Source: SZUA-370 sp034003955
Lineage (GTDB): Bacteria; Spirochaetota; Spirochaetia; Treponematales; UBA12059
DNA length: 64,000 nt
Assembly (NCBI GenBank): GCA_034003955.1
Contig: JAVEXO010000009.1
Coordinates: 1-64,000, forward strand
Reading direction: 5' to 3'
The number at the start of each line of letters is the position of its first letter. Within the stretch, counting starts at the first letter, position 1. Of the stretch, positions 51,745-60,958 are shown one piece after another. A model generated the notes under the pieces. It ran no database searches. It was not told the origin of the DNA and saw nothing but the letters and a program-made list of their open reading frames with translations. Position numbers and translations under genes: made by a program.

Positions 51745-54035
51745 GTATGAGCCTCTTGGCCAGCATCTACTGGGAGATCATCGCTCAGGAAGAGCATGGC
51801 CTTCTCAGGCGTCATAGGCAGCTTGTGGAATGACGGAGCCTCGGGTCTTGCGGCCTTGAGCGCGTCGAGTACCGCAAAATAACCCGCTATGCCATACATG
51901 AGTGGAGGTTCGCCTACAGCCTTGGAGTTGGCCACTACCTTCGGGTTTGGCTTTGTAAAGAGTTCTATGTCCATCCTTGGCATGAAATGGGCATCGGGTA
52001 ACTTGTAGGTAGACAGGGTGTCAGACAGAAGCCTGCCAGATTCGTCGAAGGCAAGCTCCTCAAGACAGGACCAACCCAGGCCCTGGGCAAAGGCGCCTTC
52101 TATCTGGCCTATGTCTACGAGGTGATCAATAGACTCTGCCATGTCATGGACTATGAATGCGTCATCGAAACGGTAGGAGCCGCGCATCACGTCGAGGGTC
52201 GCCGTCACTATGGCGCAACCATATACGTGATAGAGGAATGGCGTGCCATGCTCTGTTTTCATGTCGTAATGGAGGCCCGGTGTGGCATAGAAGCCGTGGG
52301 CCGACAGATCAAGGCGCTTCTGGTAGGCGGCTTCGGCTAAGGCTGCAAATGTTAGTACACCGCTCTTCTCCTTGTTGCCTGCGACGACTACCTTGCCGTC
52401 TACTATGTCTATGGCGTCTATCCCTAGCTCAAGTTTCTCGGCGGCGAGCCCTACGAGGCGCTTGCGAATCTCGAGGCAGGCTACCCTTGCGGCCATGCCG
52501 TTTATGTCCGTTCCGGTGCTTGCCGCGGTGGCTACCGTGTTGGCAACGGTCGTCGTCCTGGTGCTTTCTATCCTGATAGAGGCGAGGGGAGCACCGAGCG
52601 TCCTTGAGACTATTATGGCTATCTTGCGACCCACGCCCTGCCCCATCTCTATGGCGCCTGTGGCTACAGACACCGAACCGTCGTTATAGACATGGATGAG
52701 GGCTCCGCCCTGATTGAGCATAATCTTTGTAAAACTTATGCCAAAGCACAGCGGTATGGCCGCTACGCCTTTTTTATACGCCTTGTTGGCGGCATTGAAG
52801 GTGGCTATGCCTGACCTGAGCTCGGGCCATTTTGCCTTCTTCATACACAGATCAAAGGTGGAAGAGGCGCGAACGTCTTCCATCTTCATACCGTAGTGGG
52901 AAATGTCACCCTCGGACAGGAGGTTCCTGTGCTGGATGTCGGCCGGGTCAATGCCCATGGCACGGGCGGCCTTCTCTATGGCGCTCTCTATGACGAATAT
53001 ACCCTGCGGACCACCAAAGCCCCTGAAGGCGGTGAATGGAACAAGGTTGGTACGGCACATGATGCCGGTGGCACGCACATTGGGAATGTGGTAGGCGTTG
53101 GCCGCGTGGAACATGGTCCTTGGTATGATGGCAGGCGATAGATCCGTGGCTGCGCCTGAGTTCTGGTAGTAGTCGGCCTCGAACACCAGAATGGTACCGT
53201 CATTCTTAAGGCCAATCTTGAAGTCTGAGGAGTAGGGATGACGCTTGCCTGTGCTGCTCATGTCATCGCGCCTGTTTAAGTACAGCTTTACAGGCTTTCC
53301 TGTGACGACGGCACCGAGCGAGGCGAGGGCGGCCCAGCCTGAGGCCTGGTCTTCCTTGCCGCCGAATGCGCCTCCTAGACGAGGAGTCTCCACCTCTATG
53401 AGGTTCATGGGAAGACCCAGGATGCGCGCTACTATGGCCTGAACCCCGGCGGGGCTCTGGGTTCCCGATATGAGTCTAACCCCACCAGAGTCTTCAGGGT
53501 AGGCTATGGCTCCCTGGGTCTCGAGGTATACGTGCTCCTGGCCACCAGAGTCGACTCGTCCTGTGACGACGATATCGCAATCCTTGTACGCGGCTTCCGG
53601 GTCTCCGGACAGCTGGGTCCTGGGGCTCATTATTATGTCACCGTTCTTGTAGGCCTCTCGTGGGTCTACTATGGCGGGTAGATCCTCCCTGCCCACTATC
53701 GTTACCCTTGCCGCGGCCCTGCGAGCCAGTGAGCGCGAAGGAGCCAGCACGAGAGCCAGAACCTGGCCTCTGTAATGCCAGGTGTCTATGGCTAGCATTG
53801 GTTCATCGGGTATTGAGGTGGACAGCTCATTCTGCCCCGGTATGTCGGAGGCCAGTATAACCCTGATCCCTGGAGACATGGCCAATGCCGCGCTGCTGTC
53901 AAGCGACGAGAAACGACCATGGGCCGATGGAGAGGTGACTATGGCCGCATGGAGCATGTCTCTACTCTCGGGCATATCGTCTATATAGTTTGTCTTGCCC
54001 TGTACATTGAGGGCCGAGTCGGGATTACGCTTCAT
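51741..54035 (-). CDS. xdhB: Xanthine dehydrogenase molybdopterin subunit XdhB
   Basis: 764 residues, the usual size of the large subunit of two-subunit bacterial xanthine dehydrogenases. It hydroxylates hypoxanthine and xanthine at the molybdenum centre. RLGGAFGGKEDQASG and FRGFGGPQGIFVIE bind molybdopterin and position substrate, GAIEMGQGVGRK is the second cofactor loop, and the catalytic glutamate lies in KAVGEPPLMYGIAGYFAV near residue 720. It works with XdhA, encoded immediately upstream (ATGA overlap). It is distinct in sequence and domain make-up from the XdhD-type enzyme at 36692-39559. Confidence 0.94.
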   Translation of the reverse strand: MKRNPDSALNVQGKTNYIDDMPESRDMLHAAIVTSPSAHGRFSSLDSSAALAMSPGIRVILASDIPGQNELSTSIPDEPMLAIDTWHYRGQVLALVLAPSRSLARRAAARVTIVGREDLPAIVDPREAYKNGDIIMSPRTQLSGDPEAAYKDCDIVVTGRVDSGGQEHVYLETQGAIAYPEDSGGVRLISGTQSPAGVQAIVARILGLPMNLIEVETPRLGGAFGGKEDQASGWAALASLGAVVTGKPVKLYLNRRDDMSSTGKRHPYSSDFKIGLKNDGTILVFEADYYQNSGAATDLSPAIIPRTMFHAANAYHIPNVRATGIMCRTNLVPFTAFRGFGGPQGIFVIESAIEKAARAMGIDPADIQHRNLLSEGDISHYGMKMEDVRASSTFDLCMKKAKWPELRSGIATFNAANKAYKKGVAAIPLCFGISFTKIMLNQGGALIHVYNDGSVSVATGAIEMGQGVGRKIAIIVSRTLGAPLASIRIESTRTTTVANTVATAASTGTDINGMAARVACLEIRKRLVGLAAEKLELGIDAIDIVDGKVVVAGNKEKSGVLTFAALAEAAYQKRLDLSAHGFYATPGLHYDMKTEHGTPFLYHVYGCAIVTATLDVMRGSYRFDDAFIVHDMAESIDHLVDIGQIEGAFAQGLGWSCLEELAFDESGRLLSDTLSTYKLPDAHFMPRMDIELFTKPNPKVVANSKAVGEPPLMYGIAGYFAVLDALKAARPEAPSFHKLPMTPEKAMLFLSDDLPVDAGQEAHT

Positions 54036-55480
54036 GCCAGGAGCTCCTCTTCCAGCCTGAGTTCAGGCCACAGTCTGCACAGGGCGGCCCAGGCGAGCCG
54101 TTCCAGCAGCCTTTTTCTATAGGTGGACGAACCACGTACGTCACTCATGGGGCTTCCGGCCTTGGACGCTATGGAACCAAGCTCCTTGGCCAGGCTGGCC
54201 GACGGTTTCCTGCCTTTCATGGCTTCTTCTACTTCACGCAGACGCAAGGGGGTGGCTGCAACGCCGCCAGCCGAGTACCGTGCCTCGATTATTGAGCCAT
54301 CCGGGGCAAGGCGAACGGCGACTGCGCAGTTGACGGTTGCTATATCGAGTCTTTCTCGCTTGCTGGCCTTCTCGAAGGCAAAGCGGTCCCACCCGGTAGG
54401 GAATAGTATTTCAGATACTCGCTCTCCTGGAGCCAGATCAATCTGCTTATAGCCCAGGAAGAAGTCTTCAAGGGCACATGTTCGTTCTCTGGATGAACCC
54501 TGTATGCAGAGCTGTGCACCTAAGGCTATGAGCATGGCCGTCATGTCCGCTATGGGGGAGGCGTTGACTATGTTGCCTGTCAGCGTAGCCCGATTGCGTA
54601 TGGGTGGTGAGGCCACATCGAGTTCGTAACGCTCTATACCAGGCGCGGCGCGGCGCACCAGTGCCGATGCAAAGAAGTCGCTGGCGTTCACCGCCGCGCC
54701 AAGCGATACGAAGGTTTTTCCGTCTACAGCGACCTCCTGTATCGCGCGTGAACCGGAATATGCGTTTGTGAAGGACGGGGCCAGGCCCGGCTCAGGATCT
54801 GGGTTGCGTACGAAGTAATCGGTGCCGCCTCCAAGCACGAGTCCGGTGCCAGAGACCTGTTCGCCGGCGCTGGCTGTGTCTTCGGAGGGAGCAGGCTCGG
54901 GGGGAGTAGCCATACGTATGGCCAAGGCGGCTGGCAGTACCTTTGCATCTGCCAGGGCGCCGAGCCTGGCTTCAAGGCTTGCAGGAAGGTTATTGAACTG
55001 CAGCGCAAGCCTGGCTGCTGCCCTGCGTATGGAACCGTAACCGGTGCAGCGACACAGATTGCCTTCTACGGCCACCATGGCGGCTACAGGGTCTATCGTG
55101 GCTCCTGATATGAGGTAGCCTGTCAGGGCCAGCACGAAACCAGGTGAGCAGAAACCGCATTGGCTGGCGCCTTCATCGAGCATGGCCTCCATGACGGGTG
55201 TAAGCCCTTCACGGGCAAGCCCCTCGATTGTTATAAGGTGGTGCCCGTCCAGTTCTCCCATGGCAAGTGTGCATGAAGTGACGGAGCGCCACTCTGTATG
55301 ACCCTCCGCGTCCTTGCCGCCAAGAAGCACGAGGCAGGCTCCGCAGTCTCCTTCGCGGCAACCTTCCTTGGTGCCTTTAAGGCCGGCATCGTTGCGTAGC
55401 CAATCGAGGACAAGGGCCTCTTCTCTCATCTGTATGGTGTAATCGGCCTGGTTGAGCCTGAATCTGATGGAACGTATCAT
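54032..55480 (-). CDS. xdhA: Xanthine dehydrogenase small subunit XdhA ([2Fe-2S] and FAD)
   Basis: 482 residues. The N terminus carries GCREGDCGACLVLL and SCTLAMGEL for the first cluster and QCGFCSPGFVLA with GNLCRCTGYGSI for the second. A linker rich in Ala, Pro and Glu (about 175-215) joins the FAD domain, which contains GLVLGGGTDYFVRNPDPEP and PPIRNRATLTGNIVNASPIADM. The C terminus ends with YRKRLLERLAWAAL. It accepts electrons from XdhB and gives them to NAD. The start follows AAGGGATATT. It is the first gene of the coupled block, with a possible promoter about 100 bases upstream. Confidence 0.94.
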   Translation of the reverse strand: MIRSIRFRLNQADYTIQMREEALVLDWLRNDAGLKGTKEGCREGDCGACLVLLGGKDAEGHTEWRSVTSCTLAMGELDGHHLITIEGLAREGLTPVMEAMLDEGASQCGFCSPGFVLALTGYLISGATIDPVAAMVAVEGNLCRCTGYGSIRRAAARLALQFNNLPASLEARLGALADAKVLPAALAIRMATPPEPAPSEDTASAGEQVSGTGLVLGGGTDYFVRNPDPEPGLAPSFTNAYSGSRAIQEVAVDGKTFVSLGAAVNASDFFASALVRRAAPGIERYELDVASPPIRNRATLTGNIVNASPIADMTAMLIALGAQLCIQGSSRERTCALEDFFLGYKQIDLAPGERVSEILFPTGWDRFAFEKASKRERLDIATVNCAVAVRLAPDGSIIEARYSAGGVAATPLRLREVEEAMKGRKPSASLAKELGSIASKAGSPMSDVRGSSTYRKRLLERLAWAALCRLWPELRLEEELLA

Positions 55481-55578
55481 GCAATATCCCTTTCTTCGGC
55501 TTGTCCGAGGAGATGAGTCAGATTCTCCTTGAAAGGTGACGCAACAAGCCGTGGTAGTGGTTCAATAGGTATAGAACA

Positions 55579-55607
55579 AGTGTAATGTATTGACCGTTTT
55601 AAGGCAA
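55579..55607 (-). promoter_or_regulatory. Possible promoter of the xdhA-ygeY block
   Basis: On the minus strand TTGCCT (55602-55607) is followed after 17 bases by TACACT (55579-55584); each matches four of six consensus bases. It lies about 99 bases before xdhA. The match is modest. Confidence 0.35.
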
Positions 55608-55618
55608 AAAGGGAGGAT

Positions 55619-55680
55619 TTGACCATAGCAGCCAGGGTGGTTACCCGGGGGCGCCGCCGGGTGCGGCCTAAAAAGGTCAA
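55619..55680 (-). terminator. GC-rich nested inverted repeat at the end of ade
   Basis: TTGACC (55619-55624) and GGTCAA (55675-55680) enclose a second pair, ACCCGG (55643-55648) and CCGGGT (55657-55662). The outer arm overlaps the ade stop codon. It could end the ade transcript, but no U-run follows, so this is weak. Confidence 0.3.
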
Positions 55681-57413
55681 GGCACTTTAAATAGTGGTAC
55701 CTGTTCGAACGAATCAACGTCGACGAGGCCCTTGTCGGTGATTTTAAAGGATGGAATCACCGGTAGGGCCATGAACGAGAGGGACATGAGGGGTGAGGCT
55801 CCCGGCATGCCCTCCTTCCTGAAAAATTCCTCAAAAGTGGCGAGGCTGGCTATGACATCGGCGGATGGCTTGTCGCTCATGAGCCCGGCAACAGGCAAGG
55901 CAAGTTCTGCCAATACCTCGTCTCCATCGGTAATGACGTAGCCGCCTTTCATGGCATTGAGCCTTCTGGCTGCCTTGAATATTGAGACGTCATCTACACC
56001 GGCTATTATCATGTTGTGTGAATCATGGCTGACGGTAGAACCTATGGCTCCACGCTTCAGCTTGAGGCCTCTAATGAAGCCCTTTCCTATATTCCCTGTT
56101 CCCGCATGGCGTTCTATTACGAAAATCTTGATGATGTCACGCTCTATGTCCGAGACACACAGGCCATCCACCACAAGAGGCCGCGTTAGAGACATGCCTG
56201 TTATTATTGAACCAGGGGAGGCCTCTATGATTCGAGCCTGGCCCTTCTGGTCAGGGATACGGAAGTCTTTCTCTTCCAACCACTTGATGTTTACAGAGTC
56301 ACGCAGGGCTGGGACCCTCAGCGAGGGACTCAGGAGCTCGTAACCGGCGCTTAGTCTGCCGTTTTCTGCAATCACCGTGCCTGACTTGAATACCAGTTCT
56401 GCCTTGAAGTCATCAGGGTTGGAGAACACGACGAAGTCTGCCTTGTAGCCTGGTGCTATGGCTCCAGATCGACGCAGACCGTAGTACAGGGTTGGGTTGT
56501 GGCAGGCCATGCGCAGGGCGTCCATGAATGGCACCCCACCGGCTATAAGCGAGCGAACAGCGGCGTCAATATGGCCTTCTACGGCAATGTCGTTGGGATG
56601 GCGGTCGTCGGTACAGAGCATCATGCGGCGTATCGTCTCTGAGTTCATCGCAGGAATGAGGTGTTCAAGATCGCGTGCAGAAGAACCCAGGCGAGCCATG
56701 ATCCACATGCCTTTGCCAAGCTTGTCCAGGGCTTCCTCTGGCGTCGTAGCCTCGTGGTCGCTTCGTATTCCGGACAGGGCGTATGCAGACAGGTCCTTGC
56801 CTGTTAGCCCAGGAGCGTGGCCATCTATGCTCTTGTCTGCTTCCCAGAAGAGAGAAATCTTATCGATCATTTTTGGATCGCCCGATAGGACTCCGGGGTA
56901 GTTCATCACCTCGCCCAGTCCGAGCACACGATCCTCGCGTGCGAAGCGGGCCAGATCGGCGGCAAGCAATGATGCACCAGCCGAATCGAAGTGTGTAGCA
57001 GGAACGCATGATGGCACCATGAAGTACACGTCGAGAGGCAGGCCCTCTGATGAGCCAAGCATCCAGTTTATGCCGTCATGACCCAAGACGTTGGCTATCT
57101 CGTGGGGGTCTGCGATTATGGCCGTAGTGCCCCTTGGCGAGACAAGGCGGGAAAACTCAATAGGGGAGAGTAGGCTTGATTCTATATGTACATGGGAGTC
57201 TATCAAACCCGGGCACAGGTACCTGCCTCCGAGGCTCCTGGTCACCTTGGCTTCGAGCCCATCGTTGATTCCGACTATGAAGCCATTGTACACAGACACC
57301 ACGGCTGCATCGAGTATCCTGCCACGGAAGAAATCCACGACACGACAGTCTGAGAGGTTGAGATCTGCGGGAGTTCGTCCCCGGGCTACGTCGATATAGT
57401 CGGTTGTTAGCAT
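55677..57413 (-). CDS. ade: Adenine deaminase
   Basis: 578 residues. It hydrolyses adenine to hypoxanthine and ammonia with a binuclear metal centre. The metal ligands and family blocks are clear: CPGLIDSHVHIESSLLSP, IIADPHEIANVLG, SIDGHAPGLTGKDLSAY, GIRSDHEATTPEEAL and CTDDRHPNDIAVEGHID. The C-terminal TVSHDSHNMIIAGVDD and KGGYVITDGDEVLAELALPVAGLMS blocks belong to the Ade-specific domain. The start is ATG at 57413, with AGGT ten bases upstream; an upstream in-frame extension to 57626 runs across the promoter region and is rejected. It feeds hypoxanthine to the XdhAB enzyme encoded next and is divergent from a purine permease gene. Confidence 0.96.
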   Translation of the reverse strand: MLTTDYIDVARGRTPADLNLSDCRVVDFFRGRILDAAVVSVYNGFIVGINDGLEAKVTRSLGGRYLCPGLIDSHVHIESSLLSPIEFSRLVSPRGTTAIIADPHEIANVLGHDGINWMLGSSEGLPLDVYFMVPSCVPATHFDSAGASLLAADLARFAREDRVLGLGEVMNYPGVLSGDPKMIDKISLFWEADKSIDGHAPGLTGKDLSAYALSGIRSDHEATTPEEALDKLGKGMWIMARLGSSARDLEHLIPAMNSETIRRMMLCTDDRHPNDIAVEGHIDAAVRSLIAGGVPFMDALRMACHNPTLYYGLRRSGAIAPGYKADFVVFSNPDDFKAELVFKSGTVIAENGRLSAGYELLSPSLRVPALRDSVNIKWLEEKDFRIPDQKGQARIIEASPGSIITGMSLTRPLVVDGLCVSDIERDIIKIFVIERHAGTGNIGKGFIRGLKLKRGAIGSTVSHDSHNMIIAGVDDVSIFKAARRLNAMKGGYVITDGDEVLAELALPVAGLMSDKPSADVIASLATFEEFFRKEGMPGASPLMSLSFMALPVIPSFKITDKGLVDVDSFEQVPLFKVP

Positions 57414-57531
57414 TCTTTTCGTTACCTGAGCCCGCGGATGCGGATGACCACTATTCTCACCGGAATTCTCGGATTTGTCAAATCCAATCTTAAGTAATGG
57501 ATACGAGACAAGGTTGAAGAAAAAAAAGGAG

Positions 57532-57560
57532 TTGCGAAATTTATACAAGTGGCTTAGGAT
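57532..57560 (+). promoter_or_regulatory. Possible promoter of the purine permease gene
   Basis: TTGCGA (57532-57537), 17-base spacer, TAGGAT (57555-57560); four of six bases match in each box. A TCCTCC/GGAGGA inverted pair lies between it and the start codon and could hide or expose an upstream Shine-Dalgarno-like sequence. No purine-riboswitch core was found. Confidence 0.35.
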
Positions 57561-57638
57561 CTGTGCGATTGTCACTCTAATCCTCCATGCTTCATGCAAA
57601 GAGGAGGAAGGTGACAAAATCCACAAGGAGGTATATTG

Positions 57639-58946
57639 GTGGAACAGCTATTCAAGCTTAAAGAACACGGTACCACGGTCAGAATTGAGATCATGGCCGG
57701 TATCACCACATTCATGACGATGGCCTACATCCTGGCCGTCAACCCGGGAATTTTGAGCGCTACCGGCATGCCTGCAGGCGGCGTATTCACCGCTACCGCA
57801 CTCGCATCGATGATAGCGACGCTCCTGATGGCCCTCATGGCCAATCTGCCCATAGCACTTGCTCCGGGCATGGGGCTCAACGCATTCTTCGCGTTCACGG
57901 TCGTTCTGGGCATGGGCTATTCCTGGCAGCTCGCCTTAACAGCCGTCTTCGTAGAAGGTATCATCTTCGTACTGATGTCGTTCTTCAATATTCGTGAAGC
58001 GATTGTCAAGTCGATACCCAAGAACGTCAAGAATGCCGTCTCAGTTGGTATTGGCCTCTTCATAGCCTTCATTGGTATGCAGAATGCCGGCATCATCGTC
58101 AATAATGACGCCACGCTCGTCGGCCTCGGCAACATTACCCAGGGAACCGCCCTGGTAGCCATCATAGGCCTGGTGCTTACCGGCGTACTCCTGGCATTCA
58201 AGGTCAAGGGTGCCCTGCTCATTGGCATCGTGGCCACGACAATAATCGGCATTCCCTTCGGCGTTACCAACATCCCCCAGGGATGGAGCCCGGTAAGCGC
58301 CCCAGCCGCACCGCTTTTCTGGCAGTTTGACTTCTCCAGGCTTCTGTCACTCGACTTTTTCGTCGTACTGTTTACCTTCCTCTTCGTAGACATATTCGAT
58401 ACGATTGGAACCCTGGTAGGCGTTACGACCCAGGCCAAGCTTATCAATGAGAAGGGTGAGATACCCAAGGTCAAGCAGGCCCTGCTTGCCGACGCCATTG
58501 GTACAGTAGCAGGCGCCGCTCTCGGCACCTCAACCGTAACCTCATACGTCGAGAGCGCCTCCGGCGTAGCAGAAGGCGGACGAACTGGTCTAACCTCTTT
58601 GACCACCGGCCTTCTCTTCGGCCTGGCTCTCTTCCTCTCACCATTGTTCCTCCTCGTGCCCGGCGCTGCCACGGCTCCGGCCCTCATCCTCGTCGGCCTG
58701 TTCATGCTAGCACCGGTCAAGGATCTGGATCTCAAGGACTTTACCGAGGCAATCCCGGCATTCCTTACCATCATCATGATGCCCCTGGCATACAGTATTG
58801 CCGAAGGCCTCGTATTTGGTATCCTGTCATACATCTTCCTCAAGGCAATAACCGGTAAGTTCAAGGACATATCGATCGTTACCTGGGTAGTAGGCGGGTT
58901 CTTTATCTTGAAGATTATTATGCCGTATATCCAGGCTGCACTGTAA
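57639..58946 (+). CDS. NCS2 family purine permease (AzgA-like)
   Basis: 435 residues with about 13 hydrophobic segments. It imports nucleobases with protons at the inner membrane. TTFMTMAYILAVNPGIL at the N terminus, ALAPGMGLNAFFAFTVV, and FLFVDIFDTIGTLVGVTTQA identify the AzgA-like branch, which includes adenine, hypoxanthine and guanine carriers, rather than the xanthine/uracil branch. GTSTVTSYVESASGVAEGGRTG is the conserved loop near the second half-helix. GTG at 57639, seven bases after AAGGAGG, is preferred over TTG at 57636. Its neighbour ade makes adenine or hypoxanthine its likely cargo. Confidence 0.93.
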   Translation: MEQLFKLKEHGTTVRIEIMAGITTFMTMAYILAVNPGILSATGMPAGGVFTATALASMIATLLMALMANLPIALAPGMGLNAFFAFTVVLGMGYSWQLALTAVFVEGIIFVLMSFFNIREAIVKSIPKNVKNAVSVGIGLFIAFIGMQNAGIIVNNDATLVGLGNITQGTALVAIIGLVLTGVLLAFKVKGALLIGIVATTIIGIPFGVTNIPQGWSPVSAPAAPLFWQFDFSRLLSLDFFVVLFTFLFVDIFDTIGTLVGVTTQAKLINEKGEIPKVKQALLADAIGTVAGAALGTSTVTSYVESASGVAEGGRTGLTSLTTGLLFGLALFLSPLFLLVPGAATAPALILVGLFMLAPVKDLDLKDFTEAIPAFLTIIMMPLAYSIAEGLVFGILSYIFLKAITGKFKDISIVTWVVGGFFILKIIMPYIQAAL

Positions 58947-59026
58947 GCTTGAGTAATCTGCTGTGGTCCTTCAGGGTACGGGCATTCGTCGTCATAGATG
59001 GCGAGTGCCTGTGAAACTGTAACATA

Positions 59027-59066
59027 AAACGGGGCGGTACAGCTTGAAAGTTGTACCGCCCCGTTT
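59027..59066. terminator. Strong bidirectional terminator
   Basis: AAACGGGGCGGTACA (59027-59041) and TGTACCGCCCCGTTT (59052-59066) are perfectly complementary over 15 bases with a 10-base loop. GTTTA follows on the plus strand and the stem is flanked by A/T on the minus strand. It separates the convergent permease and AI-2E transporter genes. Confidence 0.88.
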
Positions 59067-59100
59067 GTTTACTAAAGTCATATCTAAGCAATAATAAGCC

Positions 59101-60189
59101 CTAGCGCTCTTTGTGTTTTTTCTTTACTTGCTGGTATGAGCCCATCATTATGGATACAGACTCCAGCCCGGGTATGTTCTCGCATATGATTTTGACTATG
59201 ACAGTCATTGGAACGGCGAGCACGAGTCCGGAGAACCCCCAGAGCCAACCCCAGCCCGATAGAGAAACTAGTATTATGAAGGGTGAGAGTCCTAGATTCT
59301 GACCCTGTACCCTCGGTTCTATTACATTGCCCAGTAGCATGTTGATGCTCAGCATCGTGGCTGCTGTGGCCAGGATGGGCCCGGGTGCAGGCCAGAATTG
59401 AACCAGGGCAAAGGCTGTGACACCGAGGCCGGCGAATGTGGAGCCGATGTTGGGTATGAAGTTCATGATGAAAGAAATGACTCCCCAGATTATAGGAAAG
59501 TCCAGTCCTATCCACCACAGGATTAGGCTGACGCTTATACCGGTTGCCAGGCTGATGAAAAATTTTGTGCTTAAGTACCGGGCTACCTGCTTTATGACGT
59601 CTGCCACAATCTTCTGGATTCGTGTCGACATGATACCCTGGAAGGCGATTTCTATGCGTGCCCGGAAATGTCCTATCTCCAGTAGGAGAAATACAACAAA
59701 CAGCACGACCATCACCGTGTTTGTAAACAGGTCGAGGAAGGTGCTGGAGGTTGTCAGGGCGAATTCCTGGACCCTGGCTCTGACTCCGAGTTGACCCCAG
59801 AGGTTTTGGAACAGGCTTATGTGTTCATCGTATGGTAGCTTGAAGGCTTGAGCCAGAAGGGCATACAGATAGCTGAACCGGGCCTCATACTTGGGGTAGA
59901 GGGTAAGAATAGTCTTTATACTCTGAAACAGTATGATGCCTGTTATGTATATCCCGGTTGCTACTATGAGTACGACGACGACGGCGCCAATGGCCCGCGG
60001 TATCTTTATCTTCTCTAGAAGGATTATGACCGGCTCCAGGACGAATGTGAGGAGCACCGCTATTATGAACGGCAATACGACTGAAGCCGTTATCTTCATC
60101 GCTCCTACCGCCAAAACGAGCGATATGAAACCGAGTAGGAACAGGTTTATGCGGGCAAAACTGGCGCTACGATATCGTTCTTCGGCCAT
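59101..60189 (-). CDS. AI-2E family transporter (PerM-like)
   Basis: 362 residues with seven to eight hydrophobic segments in the order of this family: three near the N terminus (about 15-100), a helical extracytoplasmic region around 105-150, then FLDLFTNTVMVVLFVVFLLL and the C-terminal block. IIWGVISFIMNFIPNIGSTFAG with LGNVIEPRVQGQNLGLSPF is the family signature. Members include TqsA and Na+/H+ antiporter-like proteins, so the cargo is not known. The start has only a weak AAGG site, nine bases after the SPOR-protein stop, so it is probably translated from the polA-coaE-SPOR transcript. Confidence 0.88.
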   Translation of the reverse strand: MAEERYRSASFARINLFLLGFISLVLAVGAMKITASVVLPFIIAVLLTFVLEPVIILLEKIKIPRAIGAVVVVLIVATGIYITGIILFQSIKTILTLYPKYEARFSYLYALLAQAFKLPYDEHISLFQNLWGQLGVRARVQEFALTTSSTFLDLFTNTVMVVLFVVFLLLEIGHFRARIEIAFQGIMSTRIQKIVADVIKQVARYLSTKFFISLATGISVSLILWWIGLDFPIIWGVISFIMNFIPNIGSTFAGLGVTAFALVQFWPAPGPILATAATMLSINMLLGNVIEPRVQGQNLGLSPFIILVSLSGWGWLWGFSGLVLAVPMTVIVKIICENIPGLESVSIMMGSYQQVKKKHKER

Positions 60190-60198
60190 GACTGAGCC

Positions 60199-60897
60199 TT
60201 AGCTCGAACGCTGGACGGTCTGCTTTGAGACATAGGCCTCTGAGCAGCCGGCTACGACCCGTATCGTATCAAGCCAGCCCTTGGCTTCTCTCTCGGAGCC
60301 ATAGGGCCCAATCCTGACGCGGTACCAGGTGACGCCGTCCAGATCCTTGACTGTTATGAGGGTCGACAGACCCTTGGAGGCCAGGTCGCGTTGCAGATCG
60401 TCGGCTCGTGAGCGGCTGGTGAAGGCGGCCGCCTGTATCCAGTACTCGTCGACTATCTTTGGCTTAGCCTGGGTAGCAGGTTTTGCCTTAGCCACGGCGG
60501 AGGCCGCAGCTGACTGGGCAGCCGCAGGCTTTGTCGTGAGCTGAGGAGAGGCAGGAGCAGGCGTATATGGTTTTATGGCCACAGGGGCAGGGCTTATCGC
60601 CGTAGCCGTTGTGGGAATGCTGTCAACTGCAGGCTTCTCGCCATAGACTATGATTATGTCAGAGCCACTTGTACCGCTGGTTTCTGATGTTGGCTTTGGT
60701 ACAGGCGCCGGTTCCAGGGCGCGCATATACTCCTCAGGCGAAGATGTTCTAGGTGGAGCTACCGCCGCTATCGTCGCCGGAGCACCGGCGCTGCTTCCTC
60801 GAGGAAAGGCCAGTGCCAGAGCTATTCCAGAGCTGATGACGAGTACTAATACGACGCACAGGACAGTCCACAGTACCTTCTTGGTTTCTAACGGCAT
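60199..60897 (-). CDS. SPOR-domain membrane protein
   Basis: 232 residues: a short cytoplasmic start, one transmembrane helix (about 9-31), a long Ala/Pro/Thr-rich linker, and a C-terminal SPOR domain beginning YWIQAAAFTSRSRADDLQRD and continuing LITVKDLDGVTWYRVRIGPY. SPOR domains bind denuded glycan strands of peptidoglycan at division sites, so a role in cell division or wall remodelling is likely. ATG at 60897 is preceded by GGAGGGG; the open frame to 61065 runs into coaE and is rejected. It is the third gene of a minus-strand polA operon. Confidence 0.88.
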   Translation of the reverse strand: MPLETKKVLWTVLCVVLVLVISSGIALALAFPRGSSAGAPATIAAVAPPRTSSPEEYMRALEPAPVPKPTSETSGTSGSDIIIVYGEKPAVDSIPTTATAISPAPVAIKPYTPAPASPQLTTKPAAAQSAAASAVAKAKPATQAKPKIVDEYWIQAAAFTSRSRADDLQRDLASKGLSTLITVKDLDGVTWYRVRIGPYGSEREAKGWLDTIRVVAGCSEAYVSKQTVQRSS

Positions 60898-60958
60898 AGC
60901 CCCTCCACTACGAGCGCCAGATAGGCGCTTCTCTTCATGTATCGGTATATGAGGTGTT

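Noticed and set aside
57414..57626. N-terminal extension of adenine deaminase to 57626
   Set aside because: The extra 71 codons cover the divergent promoter region, have no family resemblance, and the Ade family begins at the ATG at 57413.
57414..57638. Purine riboswitch between ade and the permease gene
   Set aside because: The conserved purine-aptamer core and its three-helix arrangement are not found on either strand; only short inverted pairs are seen.
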